Shown in pieces: positions 9,161 through 17,687 of a stretch of DNA of 64,000 nt. This DNA comes from Ensifer sp. IC3342. Its GTDB lineage: Bacteria; Pseudomonadota; Alphaproteobacteria; Rhizobiales; Rhizobiaceae. The stretch is from contig NZ_JADYVE010000003.1 of assembly GCF_020193655.1 (NCBI RefSeq), positions 372,001 to 436,000 on the forward strand, written 5' to 3'. The notes under the pieces are model-generated. The model had not been told where the DNA came from. It worked only from the letters and a program-made list of their open reading frames with translations, and ran no database searches. The position numbers and the translations under genes are program-made. Positions within the stretch are counted from its first letter, which is position 1, and every line of letters starts with the position of its first letter.

Positions 9161-10108
9161 TCACATCGCCTCGGCATGAAAACTCTTCGCCAGCCGCCGG
9201 ATCGCCTCGATGTTGCGCGGGCCCGGCGTCGCCTCGACGTACTCGAGCACGACGAAACGGTCGTTTTTCACCGCATCCACGTTCTTGAAGGCCGGATTGT
9301 TCTTCATAAAGGCGATCTTCTGCTCGGCGGTCACCTCGCCGTAGTTGACGATGACCACCACTTCCGGATTGCGGTCGATCACCGGCTCCCAGGAGATCTC
9401 CGTCCAGTTCTTCTCGACGTCGTCTATGATGTTGACGCCGCCGGCCGCCTCGATCATCGCGGTCGGGATGCCGTAGCGCCCGGAGGTGAAGGGCTTTTCC
9501 TCACCGGAATCATAGACGAAGACACGCACCGGTCGCCGCTCCGCGCCCTTGATCCTGGCAGTGATCTCGGCCAGCTCTGTGCGATAGCCCGTGACCAGCG
9601 CTTCTGCGCTCTCCTCGACGCCGAAGATGCGGCCGAGGTTCAGGAGGTCGATGGACATATCCTCCATCGTCGGCTTGCCCTTCGCCATGATGTGGATGCA
9701 GCTTTCGGTCAGTTCATAGACCTTGATGCCGAAGGGCGTGAGCGTTTCCGGCGTCACCTCGCCGCCGATCTTCATGCCGTAATTCCAGCCGGCAAAGTAA
9801 AAATCGGCGTCGGCGTTCAGCAGCACTTCCTTCGTCGGATACTTTTCCGCGAGTTCGGGCAGCTCCTTGACGCCGTCGCGCAGGCGCTCGTCGAGCGTCT
9901 TCCAGCCGGAAACGCCGGTGTAGCCGACCATGCGATCCTGCAGCTTCAAGGCCAGCATCATCTCCGTCAGATTGACGTCGTTGGAAATCGCACGCTTGGG
10001 CGCGGCATCAAAGGTGACCTCGCGGTTGCAGCTCTTGACGGTCACGGGATGGGCAAGCGCAGGGGCGGCGGCAAGGAGCACACCGGCAGCAAAAAGAAGT
10101 CTCTTCAT
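9161..10108 (-). CDS. ABC transporter substrate-binding protein (BtuF/FecB-like)
   Basis: This 315-residue periplasmic protein has a Sec signal peptide cut near ALAHPV (about residue 20). The class III binding fold shows in PKRAISNDVNLTEMMLAL, VVVIVNYGEVTAEQK and a C-terminal lobe. Unlike many siderophore-binding proteins it has a Cys pair region (VKSCNREV, TESCIHI). It overlaps the ATPase gene by four bases (ATGA), so the two are translationally coupled. The upstream cobalamin riboswitch makes a corrinoid, or cobalt complex, the best substrate guess. Confidence 0.92.
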   Translation of the reverse strand: MKRLLFAAGVLLAAAPALAHPVTVKSCNREVTFDAAPKRAISNDVNLTEMMLALKLQDRMVGYTGVSGWKTLDERLRDGVKELPELAEKYPTKEVLLNADADFYFAGWNYGMKIGGEVTPETLTPFGIKVYELTESCIHIMAKGKPTMEDMSIDLLNLGRIFGVEESAEALVTGYRTELAEITARIKGAERRPVRVFVYDSGEEKPFTSGRYGIPTAMIEAAGGVNIIDDVEKNWTEISWEPVIDRNPEVVVIVNYGEVTAEQKIAFMKNNPAFKNVDAVKNDRFVVLEYVEATPGPRNIEAIRRLAKSFHAEAM

Positions 10109-10968
10109 CGGATGGCTCCTGTGGAACGGGCGGATTGCGCGGCGGGCATTGCGTCGGCCCGCGAGAGCGTGAAGGAAAAGCGGGAAACTTGACCCGCGGT
10201 ATCGGCATGCGCCGTGGCATGGACGCCGAATGCGGCCGAGAGCGCCGCGGGCTCCAGAACGGTCTCCGGCGGGCCGAAGGCGGCAAGCCGCCCCTCGGTC
10301 AGGATCGCGACATCCGTCGCGAACTCAGCCGCGAGATTGATGTCGTGCAGCGTCGTGACGATCGTCAGCTTCAGCGTCTGCAACAGATCGAGGATTTCGA
10401 GCTGGTGACGGATGTCGAGATGGTTGGTCGGCTCGTCGAGGATTATGATCCTCGGTTCCTGGGCAAGCGCCCGGGCAATCAGCACCCGCTGCTTCTCTCC
10501 GCCCGAAAGCGTGGCGAACTGGCGACGCGCAAGATGGGTAAGGTCGAGATGCTCGAGCGCATGTGCGACACGCTCGCGGTCGCGATCGCTCCAGCCGCTG
10601 ATCCCCTCACGGCGCGGAATCCGCCCCATCATCACGACGTCCCGGACGCTGAAGGGGAAATCGCCCGGCATTTCCTGCAAGACGACCGCAATCGTCCTTG
10701 CCGCCTCGCGCGCACTCATCGCCCAGAGGTTTACGCCGTCGATCTCGACACGCCCGGCAGTCGGCTCGACGGCTCGATAGAGGCAGCGCAAGAGCGAGGT
10801 CTTGCCGGCGCCGTTCGGGCCGATTATCGCGAGTCGGCTACCCGGCGCGATCGAAAAGCCGATATTGCGGACGAGTCGAAGGCCGACGCGCGGCCCCCAT
10901 TCCAGCTTTTCGACGCGTAGGGCCGCGCCTGTTTCAAGGCAGCTCATGACTGCACCCTCCCCGCTCAT
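10105..10968 (-). CDS. ABC transporter ATP-binding protein (BtuD/FecE-like)
   Basis: The 287-residue protein has Walker A GPNGAGKTSLLR (about residues 50-60), Q-loop VVLQEMPGDFPF, signature LSGGEKQRVLIA, Walker B RIIILDEPTNHLD and H-loop TTLHDIN, so it should hydrolyse ATP. The C-terminal 35 residues are extra and Ala-rich. It overlaps the DUF1636 gene upstream and the binding-protein gene downstream by four bases each, a tight operon. Confidence 0.95.
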   Translation of the reverse strand: MSGEGAVMSCLETGAALRVEKLEWGPRVGLRLVRNIGFSIAPGSRLAIIGPNGAGKTSLLRCLYRAVEPTAGRVEIDGVNLWAMSAREAARTIAVVLQEMPGDFPFSVRDVVMMGRIPRREGISGWSDRDRERVAHALEHLDLTHLARRQFATLSGGEKQRVLIARALAQEPRIIILDEPTNHLDIRHQLEILDLLQTLKLTIVTTLHDINLAAEFATDVAILTEGRLAAFGPPETVLEPAALSAAFGVHATAHADTAGQVSRFSFTLSRADAMPAAQSARSTGAIR

Positions 10969-11375
10969 TGCAGCCGTCCCGCGGTTTCCTCGGAAACGAG
11001 GAGCGCCGCCGGAATGCGGGCAAGGCTCTTGCCGGCGAGATCCAAAGCGTGATGCGGAAAAGCGTCAAACGCCTGCCCTTCGGCACAGGCGGCGGCGAAG
11101 CTGACGAGATCGTCGATGTCTTCGTCCGGCGAGATGTCACCGAAAAGATAGGTCGCCTTGCCGGTCGCCTGGAAGGCAATGGTGCATGGCCGCGTGCAGG
11201 CTGTCATCGCGACGGTACCGGCGATGGAGAAATTCCCGTCGAGCGGCCGACCGAGCGCGGAAACGCTGCGGTTCAGCTCAGCGAGCAGCTCAGCGCCGGG
11301 CCGGCATGGCCCTCCCGTGAAGCGGCAATCGGTGCAGAGGGTTATCTTGTGTTGTCGGAAGTCTGAATTCGCCAT
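10965..11375 (-). CDS. DUF1636 family metal-binding protein
   Basis: This 136-residue soluble protein has Cys motifs LCTDCRFTGGPC near residue 13 and VAMTACTRPCTIAF near 55, the expected ligands of the DUF1636 family, which often sits beside cobalamin genes. The ATG at 11375 was chosen because the protein then begins MANSDFRQHKITLCTDC. It leads the operon below the riboswitch and overlaps the ATPase gene by four bases. A role in handling cobalt or a corrinoid is inferred from context only. Confidence 0.88.
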   Translation of the reverse strand: MANSDFRQHKITLCTDCRFTGGPCRPGAELLAELNRSVSALGRPLDGNFSIAGTVAMTACTRPCTIAFQATGKATYLFGDISPDEDIDDLVSFAAACAEGQAFDAFPHHALDLAGKSLARIPAALLVSEETAGRLQ

Positions 11376-11497
11376 GGCTTGTCTCCGCCGGGCTGGGCCG
11401 GAGAGAAAATGGCGAATATGCAAGGAGACGGTTGCCTGCCAAGCAGAAGCCAGTTCTTTTCCATCGGAACACCCCGTCCGTTGTGGTTGATCGGTTC

Positions 11498-11665
11498 GAT
11501 GGCAGGTCTCCTGGCTCGCGGGTCGCCGCGCATCCACGTCTTCCCGGCCTTTCGCCAGTGACATGGTGTGAATGCGCTTTCCGCTCACAGTTGCGGGGGC
11601 AGCCACGGTTTCGGCCCCACCTGGGTCGTCCTCACCGTGTTCCCTTTTCAGCCGCTTCCGGATCA
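11498..11665 (-). promoter_or_regulatory. Cobalamin riboswitch
   Basis: Read on the minus strand, the region runs GGGAACACGGTGAGGACGACC, then CTGCCCCCGCAACTGTGAGCGG, a CACTGGCGAAAGGCCGGGAAG stretch, and ends with the B12 box AGCCAGGAGACCTGCC (11516 to 11501). Order and spacing match the cobalamin aptamer. It lies about 125 bases upstream of the DUF1636 start in the same sense. B12 binding would therefore shut the transport operon off when corrinoid is plentiful. Confidence 0.95.
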
Positions 11666-11779
11666 CGAAAGCAGCACCATCACGCCCTTGGTGGCATGAA
11701 TCGCGGCGCGAGGCAACCGGCGGATGAGGTAAGCAAGGAGATATCAACATGGGTGGGTGTCTCGCACTGGTGGCATTCT

Positions 11780-11797
11780 GTTACTAAATAACATAAC
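11780..11797. promoter_or_regulatory. GTTA-type inverted repeat (possible Zur-like site)
   Basis: GTTACTAAATAACATAAC, read on the minus strand as GTTATGTTATTTAGTAAC, shares 14 of 18 positions with a symmetric GTTATGTTATAACATAAC form of alphaproteobacterial Zur boxes. It lies about 115 bases upstream of the riboswitch, where a promoter would be. The match is imperfect and the call is tentative. Confidence 0.3.
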
Positions 11798-11959
11798 ATA
11801 ACACAAGGCAGAAACTTCATCACATCGAGTGATTTGTCGCCGTCATTGGCGGCGACCGACACTGCACCGCGCTGTCGACAGTGCCGAACGGCAGAGCCAA
11901 TCACATTACCGACGCGTCGGTCGCCAATCGTCCCGGACGATCATAGCAAATTCCCCTTT

Positions 11960-12018
11960 ATTCCTGTGCGCGTCACAGGAATCCAGCGCGCCCACCCCTT
12001 GGGCGCCGGAGACTCTTG
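11960..12018 (+). repeat. CACAGGAATCCAG-type palindromic repeat, copy 2
   Basis: TTCCTGTGcgcgtCACAGGAATCCAG is followed by GCGCGCCCACCCCTTGGGCGCC and GGAGACTCTTGA. It lies between the operon promoter region and the 3' end of the LysR gene. Confidence 0.8.
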
Positions 12019-12039
12019 ATAGGCGTGCCCCCGAACGCC

Positions 12040-12921
12040 TCACGCCGAAAACAGGTTCTCGGCCATGAAATCCACGAAGACCCGAAGTTTGGGTGAGAGG
12101 TAGCGGCTGGAAGGCCAGAGGATCCGGAACGGGCCCGAATGTTCGACGTGGTCTTCGAGCACGCTGACGAGCGTGCCGTCGCGAAGCTGGCGGCGGATGC
12201 CGACGTCCGGCAGGCAGGCGATGCCAAGCCCTTGCTCGGCCATGTAGATCAGCGGCTCGATCGTGTTGACGACCGCCGTCGTCGGCAGGTCGATGTCTCT
12301 CTCGCCGCGCTTGAGCGGCCAGCGCTCTAGCTTGCCGCTGGTCGCGTAGCGATGCTGCAGGCAGGCGTGGGATTTCAAGTCTTCCGGTGTACGCGGCACC
12401 CCCCTTCGCGCGAAATAGTCGGGCGAGCCCACGAGCATGAGGCGGAAGGTGCCGAGCGAGCGGATCATCAGCCGCGAGTCGCTGACCTCCCCCGCGCGCA
12501 CAACGGCATCAAAACCTTCATCGATCACGTCAACGAGCCGGTCACTGAAATCGAGATCGAGTTCGATTTCGGGATAGGCGCGCATGAAGGCAGAAAGCGC
12601 CGGCATCATCAGCATGCCGATAAGTGGCATGCTGACACGCAGCTTGCCGCGTGGCGCGCCCTGCGTCTGGGCGATCTCCCGTTCTGCCGCCTCGACCTCC
12701 GAGAAGATGCGCCGGCAGCGTTCGAGGAAGAGCGCTCCTTCCGGCGTCAGCGTGATCGAGCGGGTCGAGCGATGGAGGAGGCGCACGCCGAGCCGTTCCT
12801 CCAGTCGTGCCACTGCCTTGCCGATCGCCGAGGACGATACGCCCAATTGCCGCCCGGCGAGCGTGAAGCTGCGGGCGTCCGCGGCCTGGACGAAAGCGTT
12901 GAGCGATCCGAGACTGTCCAT
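12040..12921 (-). CDS. LysR-type transcriptional regulator
   Basis: The 293-residue regulator has an N-terminal winged helix (SLGSLNAFVQAADARSFTLA, GVSSSAIGKAVARLEERLG, LLHRSTRSITLTPEG) and a periplasmic-binding-like effector domain (RVSMPLIGMLMMPALSAF, LMLVGSPDYFARRG). The ATG at 12921 follows GGAG and gives the standard LysR length. It is divergent from the deacetylase-fold gene at 13072 and most likely controls it. Confidence 0.95.
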   Translation of the reverse strand: MDSLGSLNAFVQAADARSFTLAGRQLGVSSSAIGKAVARLEERLGVRLLHRSTRSITLTPEGALFLERCRRIFSEVEAAEREIAQTQGAPRGKLRVSMPLIGMLMMPALSAFMRAYPEIELDLDFSDRLVDVIDEGFDAVVRAGEVSDSRLMIRSLGTFRLMLVGSPDYFARRGVPRTPEDLKSHACLQHRYATSGKLERWPLKRGERDIDLPTTAVVNTIEPLIYMAEQGLGIACLPDVGIRRQLRDGTLVSVLEDHVEHSGPFRILWPSSRYLSPKLRVFVDFMAENLFSA

Positions 12922-12949
12922 CTGCAAACTCCGTTTTTGGATATCCTTG

Positions 12950-12984
12950 TCCGAAGTGCTCGGAGTTGTAGCGCATTTTTCGGA
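12950..12984. promoter_or_regulatory. Inverted repeat in the divergent LysR/deacetylase promoter
   Basis: TCCGAA (12950-12955) is repeated inverted as TTCGGA (12979-12984), with an overlapping GGATATCC palindrome just before it. LysR proteins usually bind such dyads between divergent genes, so this is the best operator candidate in the 150-base gap. Confidence 0.4.
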
Positions 12985-13071
12985 TACATCGGGTGGTTTA
13001 CCTTCAACGGACGCGGCAGACCGGCCCTTCGGGCGCCTTGCCGTCCATGACCTCACTGAAGGAGAAAGACC

Positions 13072-13998
13072 ATGTCCCAGATTTCAACGGCACCACAGCA
13101 CCACAACCGGTTTGATTATTCCGCCATCGTCGATCGTCCGCCGCTCCGCTGGCCGGGCGGCGCAAGGATTGCGGTCTGGGTCGTGCCCAATATCGAGCAC
13201 TTCCTGTTCGACCGGCCCTCCAGTTCCATCACGCAACTGACCGCCGGCTTTGTGCCCGATGTGCTGAATTATTCGTGGCGCGATTTCGGCACCCGCGTTG
13301 GCATCTGGCGACTGATGGAGGTGATGGAGAAATACGGGGTCAAGGGTACCGTGGCCCTCAACTCCGACGTCTGCGACCACTATCCGCGTATTATCGAGGC
13401 CGGCAAGGCGCTTGGCTGGGAATGGATGGGCCACGGCACCAACAACTCGACGATGATCAATGGTCAGCCAGAGGAAGAGGAGCGCCAGATCGTCAGAACG
13501 GTGGTCGAAACGATCGAGCGAAGCACCGGAAAGAGGCCGCGCGGTTGGCTGAGCCCCGGCCTCACGGAATCGCACCGCTCGCTCGACCTGCTCGCCGAAG
13601 CCGGCGTCGAATATGTCGCCAACTGGGTCAATGACGAGCAGCCCTACCCGATGCGGGTGAAGAACGGCTCGATGCTGTCGCTGCCCTATTCGGTCGAGAT
13701 CAACGACTTTGCCGCCTTTCTCGAACAGGGCCAGAGCGGCGAGGCGTTTGCGCAAACGATCCGCGACCAGTTCGACGTGCTCTACGAGGACGGCGCGAAA
13801 ACGGGCCGGGTCATGGCGATCTGCCTGCATCCCTTCCTTATCGGCCATCCCCATCGCAGCAAACATTTCGAAAGAGCGCTTGCCCATATCACCTCGCGTC
13901 GCGAAGTGTGGGTCGCGACCGGCGGCGAAATCGCCGACTGGTACAAGACGAACTATCTGGACCAAGCGACAGCCCCTGTCGACCGTCAATACGCCTAA
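13072..13998 (+). CDS. Polysaccharide deacetylase-fold hydrolase (PuuE-like)
   Basis: This 308-residue protein has the NodB-type barrel in its atypical PuuE/allantoinase-like form: VLNYSWRDFGTRVGIWRLME, GVKGTVALNSDVCDHYP, WEWMGHGTNNSTMI, RGWLSPGLTESHRSLDLLAE and a C-terminal LHPFLIGHPHRS. Such enzymes act on amides such as allantoin or on N-acetyl groups. No signal peptide is present, so it is cytosolic. GAAGGAG precedes the ATG. Substrate unknown; the divergent LysR gene is the probable regulator. Confidence 0.88.
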   Translation: MSQISTAPQHHNRFDYSAIVDRPPLRWPGGARIAVWVVPNIEHFLFDRPSSSITQLTAGFVPDVLNYSWRDFGTRVGIWRLMEVMEKYGVKGTVALNSDVCDHYPRIIEAGKALGWEWMGHGTNNSTMINGQPEEEERQIVRTVVETIERSTGKRPRGWLSPGLTESHRSLDLLAEAGVEYVANWVNDEQPYPMRVKNGSMLSLPYSVEINDFAAFLEQGQSGEAFAQTIRDQFDVLYEDGAKTGRVMAICLHPFLIGHPHRSKHFERALAHITSRREVWVATGGEIADWYKTNYLDQATAPVDRQYA

Positions 13999-14113
13999 AG
14001 CGCCGTGCGTCCTTTAGGGCGCACGAAGGTCGCTGTAACTCTTTGAATCTAAGCATCGTGCGTTCCGAAAATCGGGTCCGATTTTCGGGCCGATGCGCTA
14101 GAGCATTTTGCAG
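13999..14113 (-). repeat. RIME-like element, diverged
   Basis: AGCGCCGTGCGTCCTTTAGG, then a TCGCTGTAACTCTTTGAATC stretch and a long hairpin (CCGAAAATCGGgtCCGATTTTCGG) make up a mosaic palindromic element. It lies in the convergent gap between the deacetylase gene and the SLC13 transporter gene, where it could also stop transcription. Confidence 0.6.
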
Positions 14114-14198
14114 TCAGGTGGAATCATCTGACGTAGCACAAATGCGCAAATACAAGGGGATAGAGCGGCGGCGCGAACGCATGTGAGCGCATCCCACT

Positions 14199-15977
14199 CT
14201 AGTGGAGCGGCCAGACCCACATCAGCATCGGCACGGCGACGAGCACGATGACGGCGGAAAGCGGCAGGCCGAGGCGAGGATAGTCGCTGAAGCGGTAGCC
14301 GCCCGGCCCCATGACCAGCGTGTTGCACTGGTGGCCGATCGGGGTGAGGAAATCCGAGCCTGCACCGATCGCCACCGCCATCAGGAAGGCATCCGGCCTG
14401 TAGCCGAGCGCTGCGGCAAAGCTCGCGGCGATCGGTGCCATGACGAGCACCGTGGCGGCATTGTTGAGGAAGGGCGTGACCGCCATCGCGGCGATCAGGA
14501 TGAGCGCCAGGGCGCCGCTCGGTGGCAGATCCGCAGCGATGCCGCTCAGCCAGCCGGCGATAAGGTCCGAACCGCCGGTTGTGCGTAGCGTATCGCTGAC
14601 CGGGATCAGCGCCGCGAGCATGACGAGGATCGGCCCGTCGACCGCACGGTAGACGTCGCGCAGCGGGATGACGCGGAAGATGACCATGGCGAGCGCCGCC
14701 GCGAAGAAGGCGACCGGCACCGGCACGACGCCGACCGCCGTCGCCCCCATGGCGGCGGCCAGCACGATGAGCGGCACCGTCGCGCGGCGGATTGTGCCGA
14801 GCAGGATTTCCCGCTGAGCGAGCGGCAGGCAGCCGAAATCCTGCAGGAAGGGCGGCAGGTCGCGACGCGTGCCCTGCAGCACCACGATGTCGCCGGCCTG
14901 CAGCCGGATACTGCCGAGCCGCTGCTTCAGCCGTTCGCCCTGGCGGCTGACGGCAAGCAGGTTGATGTTGTGATTGTTGAAGAGCGCCAGACGCTGCGCC
15001 GACATGCCGATGAGCGGCGAGCCGCTGGCGATCACCGCCTCGATCGCCTCGATATCGGCCGGCGTCTTGCCGTTGTTGGATGCGGGCAGGCGGTCGCCGG
15101 GAATTCTGAGCTTTGCCTGGGAGACGATGCGGTCGAGCGCCGCCGGCCCGCCTTCGAGCAGCAGGATATCGTCGGCCTCGATGATGGCGTCCGGCAGTGG
15201 CGCCAGGTGCGTGCCGCGGCGGAAGATGGCGATGACGACCGCGCCGCCGTCACCGAGTTTGACGAGATTGCCGAGCGGCTTGCCGATCATCGGCGAACCG
15301 GGCACGACGACCGCCTCGGAGGTATAGTCGGTGATCTCGATCGCCTGGTTGACGGAAACCTGCTGGCTCTTGCGCTCCGGCACCAGCCGATAGGCGAAAA
15401 GCAGGAACACCGCGCCGACCAGCGCCACCGACGCGCCGACCGGGGTAAAGTCGAACATGGTGAAGCTCTCGCCTGTCAGGTCCTGCCGCATCCTCGACAC
15501 GACGACATTGGGCGAGGTACCGACCTGGGTCATCAGCCCGCCGATCAGCGAACCGAAGGCCATCGGCATCAGGAAGACCGAGGGTTGGACATTCGATCGC
15601 CGAGCGAACTGGAAGGCGACCGGGATCATGATCGCCAGCGCCCCGATATTCTTGATGAAGGCGGAAAGCACCGTGACGGTAACGACGAGAAGCGCAAGCT
15701 GCGCCCTTACCGACTTAAGGTCCGGCAGGAAGCGCTGGATTGCCGCATCGACGACACCGGAGCGGGCAACGCCGGCGCTGACGATCAGCGCACTGCCGAC
15801 AATGATGACGATATCGTCGCTGAAGCCGTCGAAGGCATGGTCGAACGGCACGATGCCGACCGCGACCGAGAGCATCAGCGCCGAACAGGCGATGATGTCG
15901 TAACGGAAGCGGTCCCAGATGAAAAAGGCCATCATGGCGCCGATGACGAGAAACGAAAGCGACTGTTCGGCGGTCAT
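14199..15977 (-). CDS. SLC13/DASS-type transporter with two TrkA-C (RCK) domains
   Basis: The 592-residue inner-membrane protein has about twelve membrane segments in two halves, each with a helical-hairpin motif (FIKNIGALAIMIPVAFQF and FLNNAATVLVMAPIAASF). A soluble insert of two RCK_C domains lies between them (EAVVVPGSPMIGKPLGNL and AVIASGSPLIGMSAQRLALF). GTSPNVVVS and PIGHQCNTLVMGPGGY are substrate/sodium motifs. Family members carry sulfate, dicarboxylates or similar anions. ATG 15977 is preferred over an upstream TTG at 15995 because of a better ribosome site. Confidence 0.92.
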   Translation of the reverse strand: MTAEQSLSFLVIGAMMAFFIWDRFRYDIIACSALMLSVAVGIVPFDHAFDGFSDDIVIIVGSALIVSAGVARSGVVDAAIQRFLPDLKSVRAQLALLVVTVTVLSAFIKNIGALAIMIPVAFQFARRSNVQPSVFLMPMAFGSLIGGLMTQVGTSPNVVVSRMRQDLTGESFTMFDFTPVGASVALVGAVFLLFAYRLVPERKSQQVSVNQAIEITDYTSEAVVVPGSPMIGKPLGNLVKLGDGGAVVIAIFRRGTHLAPLPDAIIEADDILLLEGGPAALDRIVSQAKLRIPGDRLPASNNGKTPADIEAIEAVIASGSPLIGMSAQRLALFNNHNINLLAVSRQGERLKQRLGSIRLQAGDIVVLQGTRRDLPPFLQDFGCLPLAQREILLGTIRRATVPLIVLAAAMGATAVGVVPVPVAFFAAALAMVIFRVIPLRDVYRAVDGPILVMLAALIPVSDTLRTTGGSDLIAGWLSGIAADLPPSGALALILIAAMAVTPFLNNAATVLVMAPIAASFAAALGYRPDAFLMAVAIGAGSDFLTPIGHQCNTLVMGPGGYRFSDYPRLGLPLSAVIVLVAVPMLMWVWPLH

Positions 15978-16294
15978 GAGCAGTACCTGAAGCAACGCGG
16001 ATCGTACGAGGCCTCTACTGCATTTTTCCTCAAATCGAAACCGACTGAAGGAATAAAAACACGCAGCGGCGAGTCCGATCCACTACATCCTCCAAAGCGT
16101 CTATCAAATGCAACTGAAATACCGACAGATTCATGTCGCAGCGCCGTGGATCACCAGGAAACTCAACCGAAACTCGTTGGTTCCTTTGATCGTTGTTGAA
16201 GAAGGAATATGATACCGCAGCCAGTTTAACGTGTATCAACGGCCCTTCGCGCAACGGAGAGAGCGCAATCGCCGGAGCCAAGGAAAAAGCAGCC

Positions 16295-16585
16295 ATGAAG
16301 ACCGCCCTGCCCGCGATTTGCGCAGGTCTCCTGCTCGCCGCCTGCACCTCCACCGCCCCGCCGTCGGTCGGCTACTCGCGCAATCTCGAGCCCATTCCGG
16401 GCAGCATCACGTATGGCGGTCAGCCGCGCACCAAGCTTACCAAGGCGCCGGTCGGCAGCATCGTCCCGCATCGCTTCCGCGATGACTTCGGTGGCCTGGT
16501 CTCCGAAACCTACGTCATCGAGCCCGACCGCTCTCTGCGGCTGATAAGCCGCCGCATCGACTATGATCTTTTGACCGACCGGTAA
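16295..16585 (+). CDS. Small lipoprotein, tandem paralog 1
   Basis: The 96-residue precursor has a signal peptide ending in the lipobox LLLAAC (Cys about residue 16). The mature part carries the family block LEPIPGSITYGGQPRTKLTK, then APVGSIVPHRF and ETYVIEPDRSLRLISRRIDYD. Four neighbouring genes share this block. AGGAA lies upstream of the ATG. Function unknown; it should be membrane-anchored in the periplasm or outer membrane. Confidence 0.85.
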   Translation: MKTALPAICAGLLLAACTSTAPPSVGYSRNLEPIPGSITYGGQPRTKLTKAPVGSIVPHRFRDDFGGLVSETYVIEPDRSLRLISRRIDYDLLTDR

Positions 16586-16656
16586 GAGGAAAGAGGATAA
16601 CTGCGCGCGTTTTCTCCGCGCCGTGTCTCAAAGTTCTAGGATTTGAAAGGATCGCC

Positions 16657-16959
16657 ATGAAGAATACCTTGCCCGCCCTCTTTGCCGCCCTTCTGCTTGG
16701 CGCCTGCACGACGACCACCAGCCGGCCGCCGTCGGTCGGCTATGGGCGCTATCTCGAGCCCATTCCCGGCAGCATCACCTATGGCGGCCAACCGCGCACG
16801 AGGCTGACCAAAGCGCCGGTCGGCAGCATCGTGCCGCACCAGTTCTTCGACCAATTCGGCAACCGCGTCTACGAGACCTATGTGATCGAGCCAGACCGCT
16901 CGTTGCGACTCGTGGGCCGTCGCATCAACTACGATATCTTCGGCGACATGGACCGTTGA
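16657..16959 (+). CDS. Small lipoprotein, tandem paralog 2
   Basis: The 100-residue precursor has lipobox LLLGAC and the same mature block (LEPIPGSITYGGQPRTRLTK, APVGSIVPHQFF, ETYVIEPDRSLRLVGRRINYD). AAAGGA lies 6 bases before the ATG. It is the copy closest to paralog 1, 71 bases downstream of it. Confidence 0.87.
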   Translation: MKNTLPALFAALLLGACTTTTSRPPSVGYGRYLEPIPGSITYGGQPRTRLTKAPVGSIVPHQFFDQFGNRVYETYVIEPDRSLRLVGRRINYDIFGDMDR

Positions 16960-16997
16960 TGTTCGGTACGCACAAGGCGACACCGAGGACCGCCACG

Positions 16998-17273
16998 ATG
17001 AAACATGCTTCTATCGCCTGTGCCGCCGCGCTCCTCCTTGCGGCCTGTACCACCACGGCACCCGAACTGGAGCCGATCCCCGGCAGCATCACCTACGGCG
17101 GCCAGCCGCGCACGAAACTCACCAAGGCACCGGTCGGCAGCATCGTGCCGCACCAGTTCTTCACTGACCAAGGCGGGCTCGCCCGGGAAACCTATGTGAT
17201 CCAGCCGGACCGCTCGCTGAAGCTGGTGCGCCGCTACATCGATTACGATTTCATCACCAGGGACTCCCGCTAA
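16998..17273 (+). CDS. Small lipoprotein, tandem paralog 3
   Basis: The 91-residue precursor has lipobox LLLAAC and an almost immediate start of the shared block (ELEPIPGSITYGGQPRTKLT), so the linker is shorter than in paralogs 1 and 2. It ends LVRRYIDYDFITRDSR. GAGGA precedes the ATG. It lies 38 bases after paralog 2 and is probably cotranscribed. Confidence 0.85.
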   Translation: MKHASIACAAALLLAACTTTAPELEPIPGSITYGGQPRTKLTKAPVGSIVPHQFFTDQGGLARETYVIQPDRSLKLVRRYIDYDFITRDSR

Positions 17274-17687
17274 GGGAATGGCAATGGAAATGCCGCCGGA
17301 CATCCGATCCTGTTAGTCGGCCGTCGGCTGGAGAACTCCAGGAAAAGTGTTTCACTCCGCTCGCGACAAGGGCAGCGCCTTCGCTGAACCAGGGCCAGTC
17401 CCTTGCCGACCGCGCCCGCGTTCCTGCCTCGCTCTCCGTCATTCCTGTGTTCGTCACAGGAATCCAGCAGCGCCGCGTCGGCGGCGCGGGAGACTCTGCT
17501 CGACCCAACGACAGCGTATCGCTTTGCTTTGAATTGCAGCATGTTTTCTTTCTTAAACCGGCCAGGAAACACGCCGCGGCTGGGGACGGGAACCTGCGCT
17601 TGCGGAGCGCGTTGTCCTGCGACGAGCCGACGTTTTAAAGCGCTTCCAGCACTTCACCCAGGCCACGTCGAGCGATGAGAAAAAGCC
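17274..17687. other. Intergenic gap made of repeats
   Basis: The 414 bases between paralogs 3 and 4 hold part of an ATTCCAGGAAAAGTGT-type repeat (17335-17355), one CACAGGAATCCAG repeat and a RIME remnant (TTTGAATTGCAGCATGTTTT at 17528). No gene is visible. Confidence 0.65.
17440..17496 (+). repeat. CACAGGAATCCAG-type palindromic repeat, copy 3
   Basis: ATTCCTGTGttcgtCACAGGAATCCAG is followed by CAGCGCCGCGTCGGCGGCGC and GGGAGACTC. It is almost identical to copy 1. Confidence 0.82.

Noticed and set aside
8188-9288. A 366-codon plus-strand frame across the corrinoid permease and the gap
   Set aside because: It is antisense to the permease and then reads through the repeat; the composition is not protein-like.
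11370-11560. Short plus-strand frames over the riboswitch
   Set aside because: They are antisense to the aptamer and have no ribosome site.
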